Assembly (NCBI GenBank): GCA_913775095.1
Contig: CAJYIW010000023.1
Location: forward strand, 151,503-215,502
Reading direction: 5' to 3'
DNA length: 64,000 bases
DNA from: an uncultured Siphonobacter sp.
GTDB taxonomy: Bacteria; Bacteroidota; Bacteroidia; Cytophagales; Spirosomataceae
Every line of letters starts with the position of its first letter. The stretch's first letter is position 1. The notes below the pieces were generated by a model, which was not told where the DNA came from, made no database searches, and saw only the letters and a program-made list of their open reading frames with translations. Shown here in pieces: positions 1 to 8,731 of the stretch. The translations under genes were made by a program, and so were the position numbers.

Positions 1-795
1 TCGGTTCGGTTTCTGCAAAAAGCCATCGAGTACGAATACGATCGTCAGGTAGACATGGTTGAGGCAGGCGAGACGATTATTCAGGAAACGCGGATGTTCG
101 ACCCCGAGACGGGTCGCACCTACGGCATGCGGGTGAAGGAAACCATGAACGACTACCGGTACTTCCCCGAGCCGGATTTAGTTCCTATTCTGATTACCGA
201 TGAGAAACTCGACGAAGTTCGCCGGCAAATGCCTACCCTGCCCCGGCAACTCGTAAAAACCTATACGCAGGATTTCGGCATTCAGCAGGCCGATGCCTTA
301 AGCATCACCGAGTCCAAAGAACTAGTGGCTTACTTTGAAGCGGCAATGGCTGAAAAAGTGAGTCCCAAAGCCATCGCTAACTGGCTCATGGGCCCCGTTC
401 GGAGCTGGATGAACGAGAACAAACATGACATTACCGGCTTTAGTTTAACTCCCTCTAAACTAGCAGCGTTGATCCGGCTGGTGGAGGAAAATAAAGTGAG
501 TAATTCAGCCGCCGCTCAGAAGCTGTTTCCCGCTCTTTTGGAAAGACCCCAGGCCGAGCCGCTGGCCTTAGCCGAAGAGTTACAACTCATTCAGCAGGGC
601 AATAGCGAGGTACTTCAGGCGTTGATTGATGAGGTGCTGAAGAATCTTCCTGACAAAGTCAAAGAATACAAAAAGGGCAAAAAAGGCCTTTTGGGTTTAT
701 TCGTAGGCGAAGTGATGAAGAGATCCAAAGGTCAGGCCGATCCTAAAGTCACGAACCAACTCGTGATTCAATCCCTAGACGCCATTACTTTATGA
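1..795 (+). CDS. gatB: Asp/Glu-tRNA amidotransferase subunit B, C-terminal part
   Basis: The reading frame is open from the first base of the window, so the gene starts upstream and only its last 264 codons are here. GatB is the subunit of the GatCAB amidotransferase that binds mischarged Glu-tRNA(Gln) or Asp-tRNA(Asn), activates the acyl group and has it amidated with ammonia from GatA. The visible part shows the family signature around QETR, RVKE and DYRYFPEPDL, followed by the helical tail and the C-terminal GatB/YqeY domain that contacts tRNA. It acts in the cytoplasm. The stop codon overlaps the start of the next gene in an ATGA, which suggests translational coupling. Identification is firm. 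Confidence 0.96.
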   Translation, partial: SVRFLQKAIEYEYDRQVDMVEAGETIIQETRMFDPETGRTYGMRVKETMNDYRYFPEPDLVPILITDEKLDEVRRQMPTLPRQLVKTYTQDFGIQQADALSITESKELVAYFEAAMAEKVSPKAIANWLMGPVRSWMNENKHDITGFSLTPSKLAALIRLVEENKVSNSAAAQKLFPALLERPQAEPLALAEELQLIQQGNSEVLQALIDEVLKNLPDKVKEYKKGKKGLLGLFVGEVMKRSKGQADPKVTNQLVIQSLDAITL

Positions 796-1907
796 AAACA
801 GTCGTTTCCCTGATTGTATGGTTTACCAGTTTAACTGCTCTGGCTCAAAATAATACGTCTTATACCATTCGCGGACGGGTCAATAATCCGAACGCCAATG
901 AGAAAGCGTATTTGCAGCTGATGAATGACCGGGGCTTACCCGTTTCCATTGATTCTTCCCTGATTACGGCCAGCGGCTTCGAAATGAAAGGCCAGATCAG
1001 CAACGGGGGAGGTTTCTACCGGCTTCTGATGGGCGGCATACCTCCGGTAGTCTTACTGCTGGAAGGCGGAGAAACGCTGGAAGTGGAAGCCGACACCAAA
1101 CCCGGTAGCCGGGCCAAAGTAACGGGCTCCAAAAACATGGAGCATTACGCCCAGCTGAATGCCCTGAATGAAAATTTTAAGGCGAAAGTCGAGCGGCTTA
1201 ATGTGTCCTACGAAAAGGCGACGCAGAATAAAGACAAGGCTGCCCAGCAGAAAATTCAGCAGCAGTTTGAGCAGGGACAAACCGAAATCGTCACTCAGGT
1301 AAAAAATCTGATTCCCCAGATGGGTTCTTCGCTGGCTACGCTATACGCCACGAATTTTCTCAATCAGGAGCAGGACTTTGACGTATTTGAGCAATTAGCC
1401 GACCGTTTTGAAAAAGAAAAACCGAACGTCCGGATTTATCAGGCTTTTGTGGCTACGGTAAGACGGGTGCAAAGCAAGAAAAACGGACTGGCCATTGGTT
1501 CGCCCGCTCCCGAGATTAACCTGCCCACGCCGGATAATAAAATTGTATCACTGTCTTCTTTGAAGGGAAAATACGTCCTGATTGATTTCTGGGCGGGATG
1601 GTGCGGACCCTGCCGGAAAGAAAACCCGAATGTGGTTCGTCTGTATAATCAATACAAAAGTAAAGGCTTTGAAGTCTACGGGGTATCGCTGGATTCGGAC
1701 CGCAAGCAGTGGCTCGATGCCATTCAGAAAGACGGCCTGAGCTGGACGCAGGTATCGGATCTGAAGTATTTTGATTCGGCCGCCGCCATGGCTTACGGTA
1801 TTCAGTACATTCCCTTTACGGTTTTAGTGGATCCCAAAGGAAACATTGTGGCCAAAGAATTACGGGGCGAAGCACTCGAAGCCAAACTCAAAGAATTACT
1901 GCCTTAA
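792..1907 (+). CDS. TlpA-like thiol-disulfide oxidoreductase with DUF4369-type N-terminus
   Basis: A 371-residue exported protein. Residues 1-18 form a cleavable signal peptide ending in ALAQ. Residues of roughly 23-120 resemble the DUF4369 domain that commonly precedes thioredoxin folds in Bacteroidota, then comes a charged helical linker, and residues of about 235-371 are a TlpA/AhpC-type thioredoxin domain. The redox motif WCGPC lies at residues 270-274 (Cys271 and Cys274), with the expected cis-proline loop (IPFTVLVD) near the end. It probably reduces or isomerises disulfides in the periplasm; the substrate is unknown. It overlaps gatB by four bases and is followed 34 bases later by proC, so the three may be cotranscribed. 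Confidence 0.88.
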   Translation: MKTVVSLIVWFTSLTALAQNNTSYTIRGRVNNPNANEKAYLQLMNDRGLPVSIDSSLITASGFEMKGQISNGGGFYRLLMGGIPPVVLLLEGGETLEVEADTKPGSRAKVTGSKNMEHYAQLNALNENFKAKVERLNVSYEKATQNKDKAAQQKIQQQFEQGQTEIVTQVKNLIPQMGSSLATLYATNFLNQEQDFDVFEQLADRFEKEKPNVRIYQAFVATVRRVQSKKNGLAIGSPAPEINLPTPDNKIVSLSSLKGKYVLIDFWAGWCGPCRKENPNVVRLYNQYKSKGFEVYGVSLDSDRKQWLDAIQKDGLSWTQVSDLKYFDSAAAMAYGIQYIPFTVLVDPKGNIVAKELRGEALEAKLKELLP

Positions 1908-1941
1908 GAATTACTCCCTCTGCTTATCTACCTTATACATC

Positions 1942-2742
1942 ATGAAGCTTGCCATTATTGGATGCGGGAACATGGGAATGGCTTTTGCCAAATCCTTTAT
2001 TCAGTACGATCTGGTTAACAAAGAAGATCTTTTTCTCATTGAAAAATCAGCCGAACGCGGCGAAGCCCTCCGGAAAGAGAAGGCGGGCGTAGTTGTGGAT
2101 ACCATCGGCCCGAGAATCAGTGAAGTAGATCTGATTATTCTGGCCGTGAAACCCCAGGATTTTGCCGCCGTTCACGCCGAATTGAAGCCCGTAATTCGAT
2201 ATAACCAACTGGTCCTGAGTATTATGGCGGGCGTTTCGATCCAGAAAATCCAAACCGTACTGGATCATCCTCTGGTAGTACGGGCCATGCCTAATACCCC
2301 CGCCATGCTGGGCATGGGCATGACGGCTTTCGCCGCCGCTAAAGAAGTAGACATTCAGAATTTACGCCGGGTTGAAAACCTGATTAATGCTACGGGCCGC
2401 AGTGTGTTTTTAGAAGATGAAAGTCTTCTGGATGCGGTAACGGCCGTGAGCGGCTCGGGACCCGCTTACTTTTTCTATCTGGTCAAAGCCATGGTCGAAG
2501 CGGGTAAGCAAATGGGATTTTCCGAGAGTCTGTCTTCGCAACTCGTCAAGCAAACCATGCTGGGTTCCTATCATCTGATTCAGACCTCGGATAAAAGTCT
2601 GGACGAGTTAATCAAAGCCGTAGCCTCCAAAGGCGGCACCACCGAAGCTGCTCTGAAAACCTTTGAAGAAAATCACCTGGCTGAATCACTGATTGCCGGA
2701 TTGCACTCCGCTCAAAAGCGTTCGACGGAGCTTTCTAAATAA
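1942..2742 (+). CDS. proC: pyrroline-5-carboxylate reductase
   Basis: This 266-residue cytoplasmic enzyme reduces pyrroline-5-carboxylate to proline with NAD(P)H. The N-terminus has the Rossmann dinucleotide motif GCGNMG, then the family motifs VKPQD, MPNTPA and the C-terminal signature VSGSGPAYFF followed by SKGGTTEAAL. The length is typical of ProC. The frame is open further upstream, to 1846, but the ATG at 1942 places the Rossmann strand directly at the N-terminus as in the family and lies just after the preceding gene, so it is preferred. A strong terminator follows. Confidence 0.95.
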   Translation: MKLAIIGCGNMGMAFAKSFIQYDLVNKEDLFLIEKSAERGEALRKEKAGVVVDTIGPRISEVDLIILAVKPQDFAAVHAELKPVIRYNQLVLSIMAGVSIQKIQTVLDHPLVVRAMPNTPAMLGMGMTAFAAAKEVDIQNLRRVENLINATGRSVFLEDESLLDAVTAVSGSGPAYFFYLVKAMVEAGKQMGFSESLSSQLVKQTMLGSYHLIQTSDKSLDELIKAVASKGGTTEAALKTFEENHLAESLIAGLHSAQKRSTELSK

Positions 2743-2760
2743 AGACTTAGCAAGGACATG

Positions 2761-2793
2761 AATAGCTACTCTGTGAAGAGTAGCTATTTTTTT
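2761..2793 (+). terminator. intrinsic terminator after proC
   Basis: A perfect 11-bp stem (2761-2771 with 2778-2788) encloses a 6-nt loop and runs into seven to eight T residues. It ends the gatB-tlpA-proC transcription unit. Confidence 0.9.
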
Positions 2794-2907
2794 GTGCGCT
2801 ATTAAAAAACGTTAAAGTCCGAAGCCAGGAAGCCAAGCTTACCTAAAATCGTGTATCCTTGCCTGTCAGGTTTTGAAAGCCTTTGATAGAACCTAGATGC
2901 TCAAACT

Positions 2908-3267
2908 ATGAAAACGAAACGAACCTTCCTGCTTGTCATTAGTATCATGAGCCTGTTCATGGCATGCTCGGTAAGTAAAGCCAGAGTCAGTAAATTCAGC
3001 TCAGTAAGCGTGCCGATGGGTACGGATAAAAGTGAAGTAATGACCAAATTTGGCTCGCCTTACAAATCAGGATACTTTAAAGACGACAAAGAGATTCTTC
3101 ACGAAGACTGGTATTACAAAGAAAGCTTATACTTAGACGGCTGGCTTGAGGTTACTCACATTCTTCACTTTGAAAATGGAAAGGTAGTAAGTATTGAACC
3201 GCTGCCAGAGAAGCGGCCTTACCTGGAGCGGGAAGTTGAGGTTAAGCCTGTTGAAAAGAAGCCTTAG
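2908..3267 (+). CDS. small lipoprotein, BamE/SmpA-like pattern
   Basis: A 119-residue protein with a lipoprotein signal: basic start, hydrophobic core and lipobox LFMAC with Cys20. The mature part contains a segment resembling the BamE/SmpA fold (VPMGTDKSEVMTKFGSP, then a WYYK strand and a hydrophobic HILHFENGKV strand). BamE-like lipoproteins usually sit on the inner face of the outer membrane, but this similarity is weak and no partner is nearby, so function is open. The stop overlaps the stop of the convergent gene by four bases. A possible promoter -7 box (TATCCTTG) lies about 55 bases upstream. Confidence 0.75.
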   Translation: MKTKRTFLLVISIMSLFMACSVSKARVSKFSSVSVPMGTDKSEVMTKFGSPYKSGYFKDDKEILHEDWYYKESLYLDGWLEVTHILHFENGKVVSIEPLPEKRPYLEREVEVKPVEKKP

Positions 3268-4499
3268 GGAAACGGTACTTCAATCTTTACCCAACTGGAA
3301 ATGGCCTTGCCTTTTCTGCGGGCAGGAATCCAGCCTGGGCCCTTTTTTACCAGCCGAATGGCCTCCTCTTCACAGCCGTAGCCTAAGCCTTTTTTTACCT
3401 TGATTTCACCCACACTACCGTCAGCCTTGACTAGCACGGAAAGAATCACCGTACCGGAGATGCTCTTTTCCTGGGCTGGTTTTGGGGTATGCAGGTTTTC
3501 TTTCAGATACGTTTGATAGGCTGCATAGCCCACACCAGGCTGAGCTTCGGATTTCCCTTTGTTTTCGCCATAGCCTACCACTACAGTCTCCGTCAGAGCC
3601 TGATCATCCGCTACCAGTGTAACCACAGAAGGCAAAGGTGTAGGTAAAGTCTGGCTTTGGTAACCTATGGCAGAGATGACGACCGACGAATCCAGCTCAT
3701 GGGGCGGAATCGCCCGGCCCATCGGGTTGGTAACCACCCCTTTATGAGTGCGTTGCGGTCGAATGGTGGCTCCCGCAATGGGCTCATGCTGCTCATTAAC
3801 GACAGTAATGTAGGAAGTATCAGGAGTAACTTTCCTGAGACGGGCTGTTTGGGCACTCAGGGCCAGCTTCGCTTCAGGAGCTTTCTCTGCAAGGATCTGG
3901 GCTGGTTCAGGCTGGAAGCGAAGAATCGCCGAGTCGGGTTTACTGAAACTCCGGGCCGCCAGTGCAGGCACATCGCCCCGTGAAGGACTATCTGGCAGGG
4001 CTTTCATCGCCATTACCTGAGGCATTTGATCTTCTGAAACGGCATCCGCAGGAGCTAAGGCTTTTTTCGCCAGTGGCTGTTCAGTCATACTGATCTCCGG
4101 CTGACTGGTTTGGGGAGCAGAAAGGGAGTCGGACGCTGGTAGCCGGGAAGGAGCTGCCGCTGGCGGAGCCGAAACCTGACTGATCTGAGCGGGTGAATCC
4201 AGTTGCGTCCAGAGGACATACCCGGTCACTACCAATCCGGCGAAACTGGCTGCTAAGGCCCATTTTTTCCAGCCTAGTTTAAGGATAGGCGTAGGACTGA
4301 CGCGATTGTCTAACTGATCGTACAGGGCTTTTAAATCCGGCTTTTTTTCCGCCATCGCTTCCACTCCTTCCAGTGCATCGGCAATGAAAGGATCCTCCAG
4401 GGCAGCCCGTTCGACAGCGTGCTGCTCAGAAGCGGTTGCTTCGCCAGCAACGTAGCGGCGAAGTAACTCCGGGGTGATATGGATGCGGCTTTTGGCCAT
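3264..4499 (-). CDS. anti-sigma-factor-like membrane protein with TonB C-terminal domain
   Basis: 411 residues. Residues 1-70 look like a cytoplasmic anti-sigma head (ITPELLRRYVAGEAT, then an acidic helical stretch). One transmembrane helix lies at about 79-97, followed by a low-complexity Pro/Ala/Ser periplasmic linker, a carboxypeptidase-regulatory-like beta domain at about 225-300 ending in the plug-type motif ETVVVGYG, and a TonB C-terminal domain at about 335-411 (VSVLVKADGSVGEIKV, then YGCEEEAIRLV). It starts five bases after the ECF sigma gene, so it is most likely the partner that holds that sigma factor at the membrane. The domain mix is typical of Cytophagales energy transducer/anti-sigma proteins; which role dominates is inference. 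Confidence 0.82.
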   Translation of the reverse strand: MAKSRIHITPELLRRYVAGEATASEQHAVERAALEDPFIADALEGVEAMAEKKPDLKALYDQLDNRVSPTPILKLGWKKWALAASFAGLVVTGYVLWTQLDSPAQISQVSAPPAAAPSRLPASDSLSAPQTSQPEISMTEQPLAKKALAPADAVSEDQMPQVMAMKALPDSPSRGDVPALAARSFSKPDSAILRFQPEPAQILAEKAPEAKLALSAQTARLRKVTPDTSYITVVNEQHEPIAGATIRPQRTHKGVVTNPMGRAIPPHELDSSVVISAIGYQSQTLPTPLPSVVTLVADDQALTETVVVGYGENKGKSEAQPGVGYAAYQTYLKENLHTPKPAQEKSISGTVILSVLVKADGSVGEIKVKKGLGYGCEEEAIRLVKKGPGWIPARRKGKAISSWVKIEVPFP

Positions 4500-4504
4500 C
4501 GTTG

Positions 4505-5092
4505 TTACGCCAGACGCTCATTAAGGCGTTCAATGCAGAGCTTTAAATTTCTTCTTCCGTTCTGAATAAAACTTTTGACCTGATTAAAATCATACCCCGT
4601 TTCATCGACGATTTGCCGGTAGCTTTTCTCTTCCAGGAAAAACAGACTTACCGTTCGGTGCTGGTCAGGGTTTAGCTTGCTCATGCATTTTTCCAGAGCC
4701 TGTACGTCGAGGGCTTGGGTGGGCTCTTCCATCCATAGATGTTCAGGAGCCTCCGATTCCATACGCTCGGGATCAAAAAAATCTTGAACTTTTGATTTCT
4801 GGCTTCTCAGCCGCATCAGACAGTAGTTTTTTACCACACTGTGCAGCCAGCTTTTCCAGTTGCTGATTTCGTGCTGCCGGGCTTTGGCAATGACTTCTTC
4901 GAAGACCTGCATGACGGCATCCTTGGCTTCGTCTTCGTCCTTGAGATACTTGTAACAAACCGCATAAAGCATTTCCATGTGCGGCTGGTAGAGTTTCCCC
5001 AGTACCTGCAAATCGCCGCTCTGTCGGTACTGATGGAGCAGTTCCGATTCGTCGGGTGTGGATTCTGATTTGCGAAATACTTTTAAAAACAC
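4505..5092 (-). CDS. ECF-type RNA polymerase sigma factor
   Basis: 195 residues with sigma-70 region 2 (YAVCYKYLKDEDEAKDAVMQVFEEV) and region 4 (CMSKLNPDQHRTVSLFFLEEKSYRQIVDETGY, a helix-turn-helix). It recruits RNA polymerase to a specific promoter set. The start is a GTG at 5092; the frame contains no ATG between that codon and the upstream stop at about 5186. The downstream gene, five bases away, encodes the likely anti-sigma partner. Divergent from the DUF4139 gene across about 140 bases, which may hold an autoregulated promoter. Confidence 0.92.
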   Translation of the reverse strand: MFLKVFRKSESTPDESELLHQYRQSGDLQVLGKLYQPHMEMLYAVCYKYLKDEDEAKDAVMQVFEEVIAKARQHEISNWKSWLHSVVKNYCLMRLRSQKSKVQDFFDPERMESEAPEHLWMEEPTQALDVQALEKCMSKLNPDQHRTVSLFFLEEKSYRQIVDETGYDFNQVKSFIQNGRRNLKLCIERLNERLA

Positions 5093-5231
5093 GAAAACAA
5101 GAAGATTGAGGATTTTCCTGCGAATTAAGGTCCGACTGCTGGCTTTTACAACAAATGAAAAAAATGAGCCTGCGTTTATGGAATCCTAAAGGCCATTGCA
5201 TCCATGAACTGCAGACAAACCCTGAACAGCC

Positions 5232-7115
5232 ATGCGATACCTTTTTCTTTTGTTGATCCTCCCTTTGGTAAGCCAGGCCGAACCCGAACCGACAGGACTG
5301 GACTCCAAGCTTGAAAGAGTAACCGTCTTTTTAAACGGAGCTCAGGTTAGCCGAAAAGCCCAAACGGCTATCCCGGCGGGTAAATCGGTCTTTTACTTCA
5401 AAAATTTATCTCCCAAACTCGATAAAGAAAGCATTCAGTTAAAAGCCCAGGGCGATTTTACGGTAGTCTCGGTTCAGACCGAGCAGTCGTATTATGAAAC
5501 TGGAGCCAGCCGACTGGCCAGAAATAAAGAATACGAAAAGCGGAAAGCCGATATTGAAGCCAGACAGCAGGTGGACCTGAAGTTGCTCGACGTTTACAAA
5601 CAGGAAGAAACGTTACTCCTTAAAAATCAGGCTTTGGGTGGAAGAGAACAGTCTCTAAAAGCCAGTGAGATTAAGGAAGCTGCGGATTTTCAGCGGCAAC
5701 GACTCACGGAAGTGTACACCAGACAACTGGAAATTAATCGGAAATTAAAGGCGTATAGCGAAGAATTAAAAGAGCTAAATCAGCAGCAAACCGTTCAGCT
5801 AAGCCGTGCCGATCAGCAGGTTACGGAAGTTTGGGTAACCATCAATGCCGCTAAGCCCGTGGCTGTTACCCCTTTAACGCTAAGTTATTTTGTGAGTGAC
5901 GCGGGTTGGATTCCCAGTTATGATCTGCGGGCTTATGATCTTTCCAAACCGCTGAAGCTGGGTTACAAAGCTCAGGTATTTCAGTTTTCGGGAGAAGACT
6001 GGGATCAGGTGAAGCTGAGTCTTTCCACGGCTGATCCGCGTCGAAAAAATGGGCAGCCTGAGCTTCGGCCCTGGTATGCCGGTACACCCAATGACTATCC
6101 CGAACTACGGTCGCCACTGGCTTCGCTGTTGAATACATCCGTAACTCAGGTGATGGGAAAAGTAAGCGATGAGCTGGGTATGCCTCTGCCGGGAGTATCC
6201 GTTGGGTTAACCGAAACGTCAATGGTGAGCATGACCGATGAAAATGGAATGTATCGCCTCAGCATTCCCCCCAGAGTATCTTCCCGGGCTCAGCTTCGTT
6301 TTAGTCAGGTAGGGTATCAAACTGAGTTGCGTTCCATTTTAACGCCGGAAGTACACGTAGTACTCAAAACCGATCAGCAGAGCCTGAATGAAGTGGTTGT
6401 CGCAGGATATGGACTTCAACGCAGAGAAACAGCAGCCATGTCTAATGCTTTGTCTGGAAGGGTTAATGCCGCTTTGCCGCTGGAGATTCAGGAAAAGCAG
6501 GCCCCAACCAGCCTCACGTATCAGATTGAAATGCCCTATAGTATTGCCAGCGACGGAAAATCCTACGCCGTAGAAATTAAGGAAGAAGAGCTTCCGGCTC
6601 GTTACGTCTATACCGCCGTTCCGAAACTCACTCCGGATGTCATGCTAACGGCGGAGATTGCCGACTGGAGTAACTACCAGCTTCAGGAGGGAGAAATGAG
6701 TCTTTTTCTAGAAGGTACCTTCGTGGGGAAAACGCAGCTAAGCCTGCCGGTATCTTCCGATACGCTGAGGTTAACCATTGGCCGGGATGCTTCCGTTCAG
6801 GTGAATCGGAAGGCCGTCAGGGAATTTAGTAAGACTTCGTTCTGGGGTAACAACCGCATCCAGGACTTTACTTACGAAATTAATCTGCGTAATACCCGAA
6901 AGCAGGCCATTGCCTTAACCGTATACGATCAGTTTCCACTGTCGAATGCAAAGAGCATTGAAATCCTGAATAAAAAAGCTCCCCAGGCTCAGGTTAACGA
7001 AGAAACGGGACTCGTTACCTGGCATCTAAGGCTGGAAGCGGGTAAAGCCGAAGACCTTCGAATAGAATACCGGATTCAGTCGCCCAAAGAGGCACTTCAA
7101 ACCGCCGTGCGTTAA
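5232..7115 (+). CDS. DUF4139 (mucoidy-inhibitor MuiA-like) protein with embedded carboxypeptidase-regulatory domain
   Basis: 627 residues with a signal peptide ending near residue 16. Residues of about 25-125 match the N-terminal DUF4140 strand pattern (ERVTVFLNGAQVSR), then a coiled coil of charged residues to about 200, then the DUF4139 beta region (PLTLSYFVSDAGWIPSYDLRA and onwards to the C-terminus). At roughly 303-395 a carboxypeptidase-regulatory-like domain is inserted (GKVSDELGMPLPGV, DENGMYRLSIPP), ending in SLNEVVVAGYG, a motif normally found before a TonB receptor plug. Probably secreted to the periplasm or cell surface; biochemical function unknown. It is divergent from the sigma/anti-sigma pair, which carries a similar VVVGYG motif. 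Confidence 0.85.
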   Translation: MRYLFLLLILPLVSQAEPEPTGLDSKLERVTVFLNGAQVSRKAQTAIPAGKSVFYFKNLSPKLDKESIQLKAQGDFTVVSVQTEQSYYETGASRLARNKEYEKRKADIEARQQVDLKLLDVYKQEETLLLKNQALGGREQSLKASEIKEAADFQRQRLTEVYTRQLEINRKLKAYSEELKELNQQQTVQLSRADQQVTEVWVTINAAKPVAVTPLTLSYFVSDAGWIPSYDLRAYDLSKPLKLGYKAQVFQFSGEDWDQVKLSLSTADPRRKNGQPELRPWYAGTPNDYPELRSPLASLLNTSVTQVMGKVSDELGMPLPGVSVGLTETSMVSMTDENGMYRLSIPPRVSSRAQLRFSQVGYQTELRSILTPEVHVVLKTDQQSLNEVVVAGYGLQRRETAAMSNALSGRVNAALPLEIQEKQAPTSLTYQIEMPYSIASDGKSYAVEIKEEELPARYVYTAVPKLTPDVMLTAEIADWSNYQLQEGEMSLFLEGTFVGKTQLSLPVSSDTLRLTIGRDASVQVNRKAVREFSKTSFWGNNRIQDFTYEINLRNTRKQAIALTVYDQFPLSNAKSIEILNKKAPQAQVNEETGLVTWHLRLEAGKAEDLRIEYRIQSPKEALQTAVR

Positions 7116-7138
7116 AGTGCCGCATGATTCCATACACG

Positions 7139-7167
7139 AAAAGCCCGCTTTCGAGGCGGGCTTTTTC
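7139..7167 (+). terminator. intrinsic terminator after DUF4139 gene
   Basis: A 10-bp stem with GC-rich core (7139-7148 with 7156-7165) followed by a T run. Its AT-rich flanks are symmetric, so it can also act on the minus strand after the DUF4249 gene. Confidence 0.88.
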
Positions 7168-7221
7168 ATGTACTTGTTTATAGGTACTTTGATTAAGGGA
7201 AAATCCTGCGAGTGGACTCTG

Positions 7222-8127
7222 CTATTGAAGCGGCTTCACCTGAATTACGCACGCTCCAAACACGCCCAGTCCATTTTTGATATTGCTATACACGGGCATT
7301 GCCTCGGCGAAAGGATTGTCACCCACTTCGCGTTGACGTTTCACGGTGCGGTAGAATTCGTAGTAGTTTTTATCGACGTGGTACACAAACGAATAACGCG
7401 TAGCGGTGCTGGTAATTTTGGAATCCGTAGCACTGCTGGCCTGACCTACGAGAAAGTTCAGGGTCTGGGTTGAATACGTAGCACTTGAGGGCTGAGCATC
7501 ATTTAAAAAAGCGACTACTTCAGTGTTCTTTAACTTGATGCAGGTGGAGTCTCCGGCAGTCGCTTTGACCTGGTAGGAGGAACCCTCGCCGCTTCCCACC
7601 AGGTAGTAATGGGTTGCTGGCTTGTTTTGCGTATTTGACCAGGACAAACTTCTTTGGCGGTAGACGTTATACGTTGAGGCCTGAGTGCGTTCGTATTTCA
7701 AGTCGTTGTCTTTAGCCGAGAGGGCATTGAGCACCTGGGGAATGGTGCAGGTAGCCTCGGTAGCGGGCAGACCGGGAGCCGACACTTTGAGAGTGTAGGT
7801 ACGTCCGGCTACGAGTTTGAAACGGGCGGCCGCGATTTTATAAGTATTGTTTTTGGTATTGGAAAGAGCCACTTCGTTGCTACCATCAGAAAGCAGCACC
7901 GTAGCGTTGACGACGGGATTAACCTTGCCGCGGTCGCCACTGCCTTCGCCGTCGATGGGACGGTTTTCGTTCACGATGGCCGTAATTTCAGTATCAGTAG
8001 GATTCAAATAGCACTCGACAACGAGTTTAGGATCGTTTTGGATGAGGATGTCATCGGATTCTTTCACGCAGGAAGTCAATGAAAGGGCGGTCAGAATCAA
8101 TGTAGCGAGCGTAGATAAAATTTTCAT
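7222..8127 (-). CDS. DUF4249 outer-membrane-associated lipoprotein
   Basis: 301 residues beginning with a lipoprotein signal (MKILSTLATLILTALSLTSC, Cys20). The body has the DUF4249 pattern: PKLVVECYLNPTDTEITAIV at the start, a beta-sandwich with VNATVLLSDG and GRTYTLKVSAPG, and a C-terminal block ending in GVFGAC. In Bacteroidota DUF4249 lipoproteins accompany TonB-dependent receptors, and a receptor lies just upstream on the same strand. The pair probably works in uptake of an unknown ligand. It seems to have its own promoter, because two terminators separate it from the receptor and a 20-bp element is shared with the receptor's leader. Confidence 0.87.
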   Translation of the reverse strand: MKILSTLATLILTALSLTSCVKESDDILIQNDPKLVVECYLNPTDTEITAIVNENRPIDGEGSGDRGKVNPVVNATVLLSDGSNEVALSNTKNNTYKIAAARFKLVAGRTYTLKVSAPGLPATEATCTIPQVLNALSAKDNDLKYERTQASTYNVYRQRSLSWSNTQNKPATHYYLVGSGEGSSYQVKATAGDSTCIKLKNTEVVAFLNDAQPSSATYSTQTLNFLVGQASSATDSKITSTATRYSFVYHVDKNYYEFYRTVKRQREVGDNPFAEAMPVYSNIKNGLGVFGACVIQVKPLQ

Positions 8128-8265
8128 AATACAGAGTCAATGATGGAATGGATAGAGCGGTAACGCATGAGGAATCCCGTCTGACTTCGAAGGGAAGCCC
8201 GAAAGAAAAGTATGTTTGGAAGGCGTGATGACTTACTTAAAAGGGGTACTTGATGCGGTGTTTAA

Positions 8266-8305
8266 GAAAGGTGTGGTGTTTGTCCTTTGACTTTACAAAG
8301 ATGGC
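8266..8305 (-). promoter_or_regulatory. shared promoter-like element upstream of DUF4249 gene
   Basis: The 20 bases at 8286-8305 are identical to 11181-11200 in front of the TonB-dependent receptor, with partial similarity continuing for about ten bases downstream. Read on the minus strand, it contains CATCTTTG, close to the Bacteroidota -7 box TAnnTTTG. It lies about 160 bases before the start codon. A common promoter or regulator site is the simplest reading. Confidence 0.55.
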
Positions 8306-8604
8306 AGATTGACGATCTTGATATGAGTTAGTTCGATCAAGTGTAGGAAAAAAGGGGCGTTCGGCGGAGAAAGGTATATTATCGAAAGGTAAGCCGCAGA
8401 AAACCTCTATAAATGGTCAGAAAAGGCCTTTTTTAGGGAAAATGCCCCTTCGAAAATCAATCCCGGGAGATTAGTAAAACTAATTTATTAATCAGAAAAA
8501 GCAATGCTGGAAAAGCTGAATAATCCCATTGGTTCGGGATTTTATAAGTATGAAAATAAATAAATTGATATATATTAAGATTGCTGTCTTCGGTCGGTAG
8601 GCGT

Positions 8605-8657
8605 AAAAAAAAAAGAGCCCAACTCTACCGATGAATCATCAACGATAGGACTCGGCT
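8605..8657 (-). terminator. minus-strand intrinsic terminator, distal of two
   Basis: On the minus strand a 15-bp imperfect stem (8643-8657 with 8616-8630, two mismatches and a few G-U pairs) with a 12-nt loop is followed by ten T residues. It lies downstream of the TonB receptor gene and of the terminator at 8664-8696, giving a double stop before the DUF4249 gene. The remaining part of the 600-base gap, 8306-8600, is AT-rich and shows no gene. Confidence 0.8.
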
Positions 8658-8663
8658 TCAGGC

Positions 8664-8696
8664 AAAAAAAAAGGGAGAGGAATATCCTCTCCTTTT
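8664..8696 (-). terminator. minus-strand intrinsic terminator, proximal of two
   Basis: A hairpin whose arms are GGAGAGGA and TCCTCTCC on the minus strand, with a very short loop, running into nine T residues. It lies 36 bases after the receptor stop codon. On the plus strand it is also flanked by four T residues. Confidence 0.85.
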
Positions 8697-8731
8697 AAGT
8701 AATCTGCTCTATTATTATGAAACTGCTTTAA

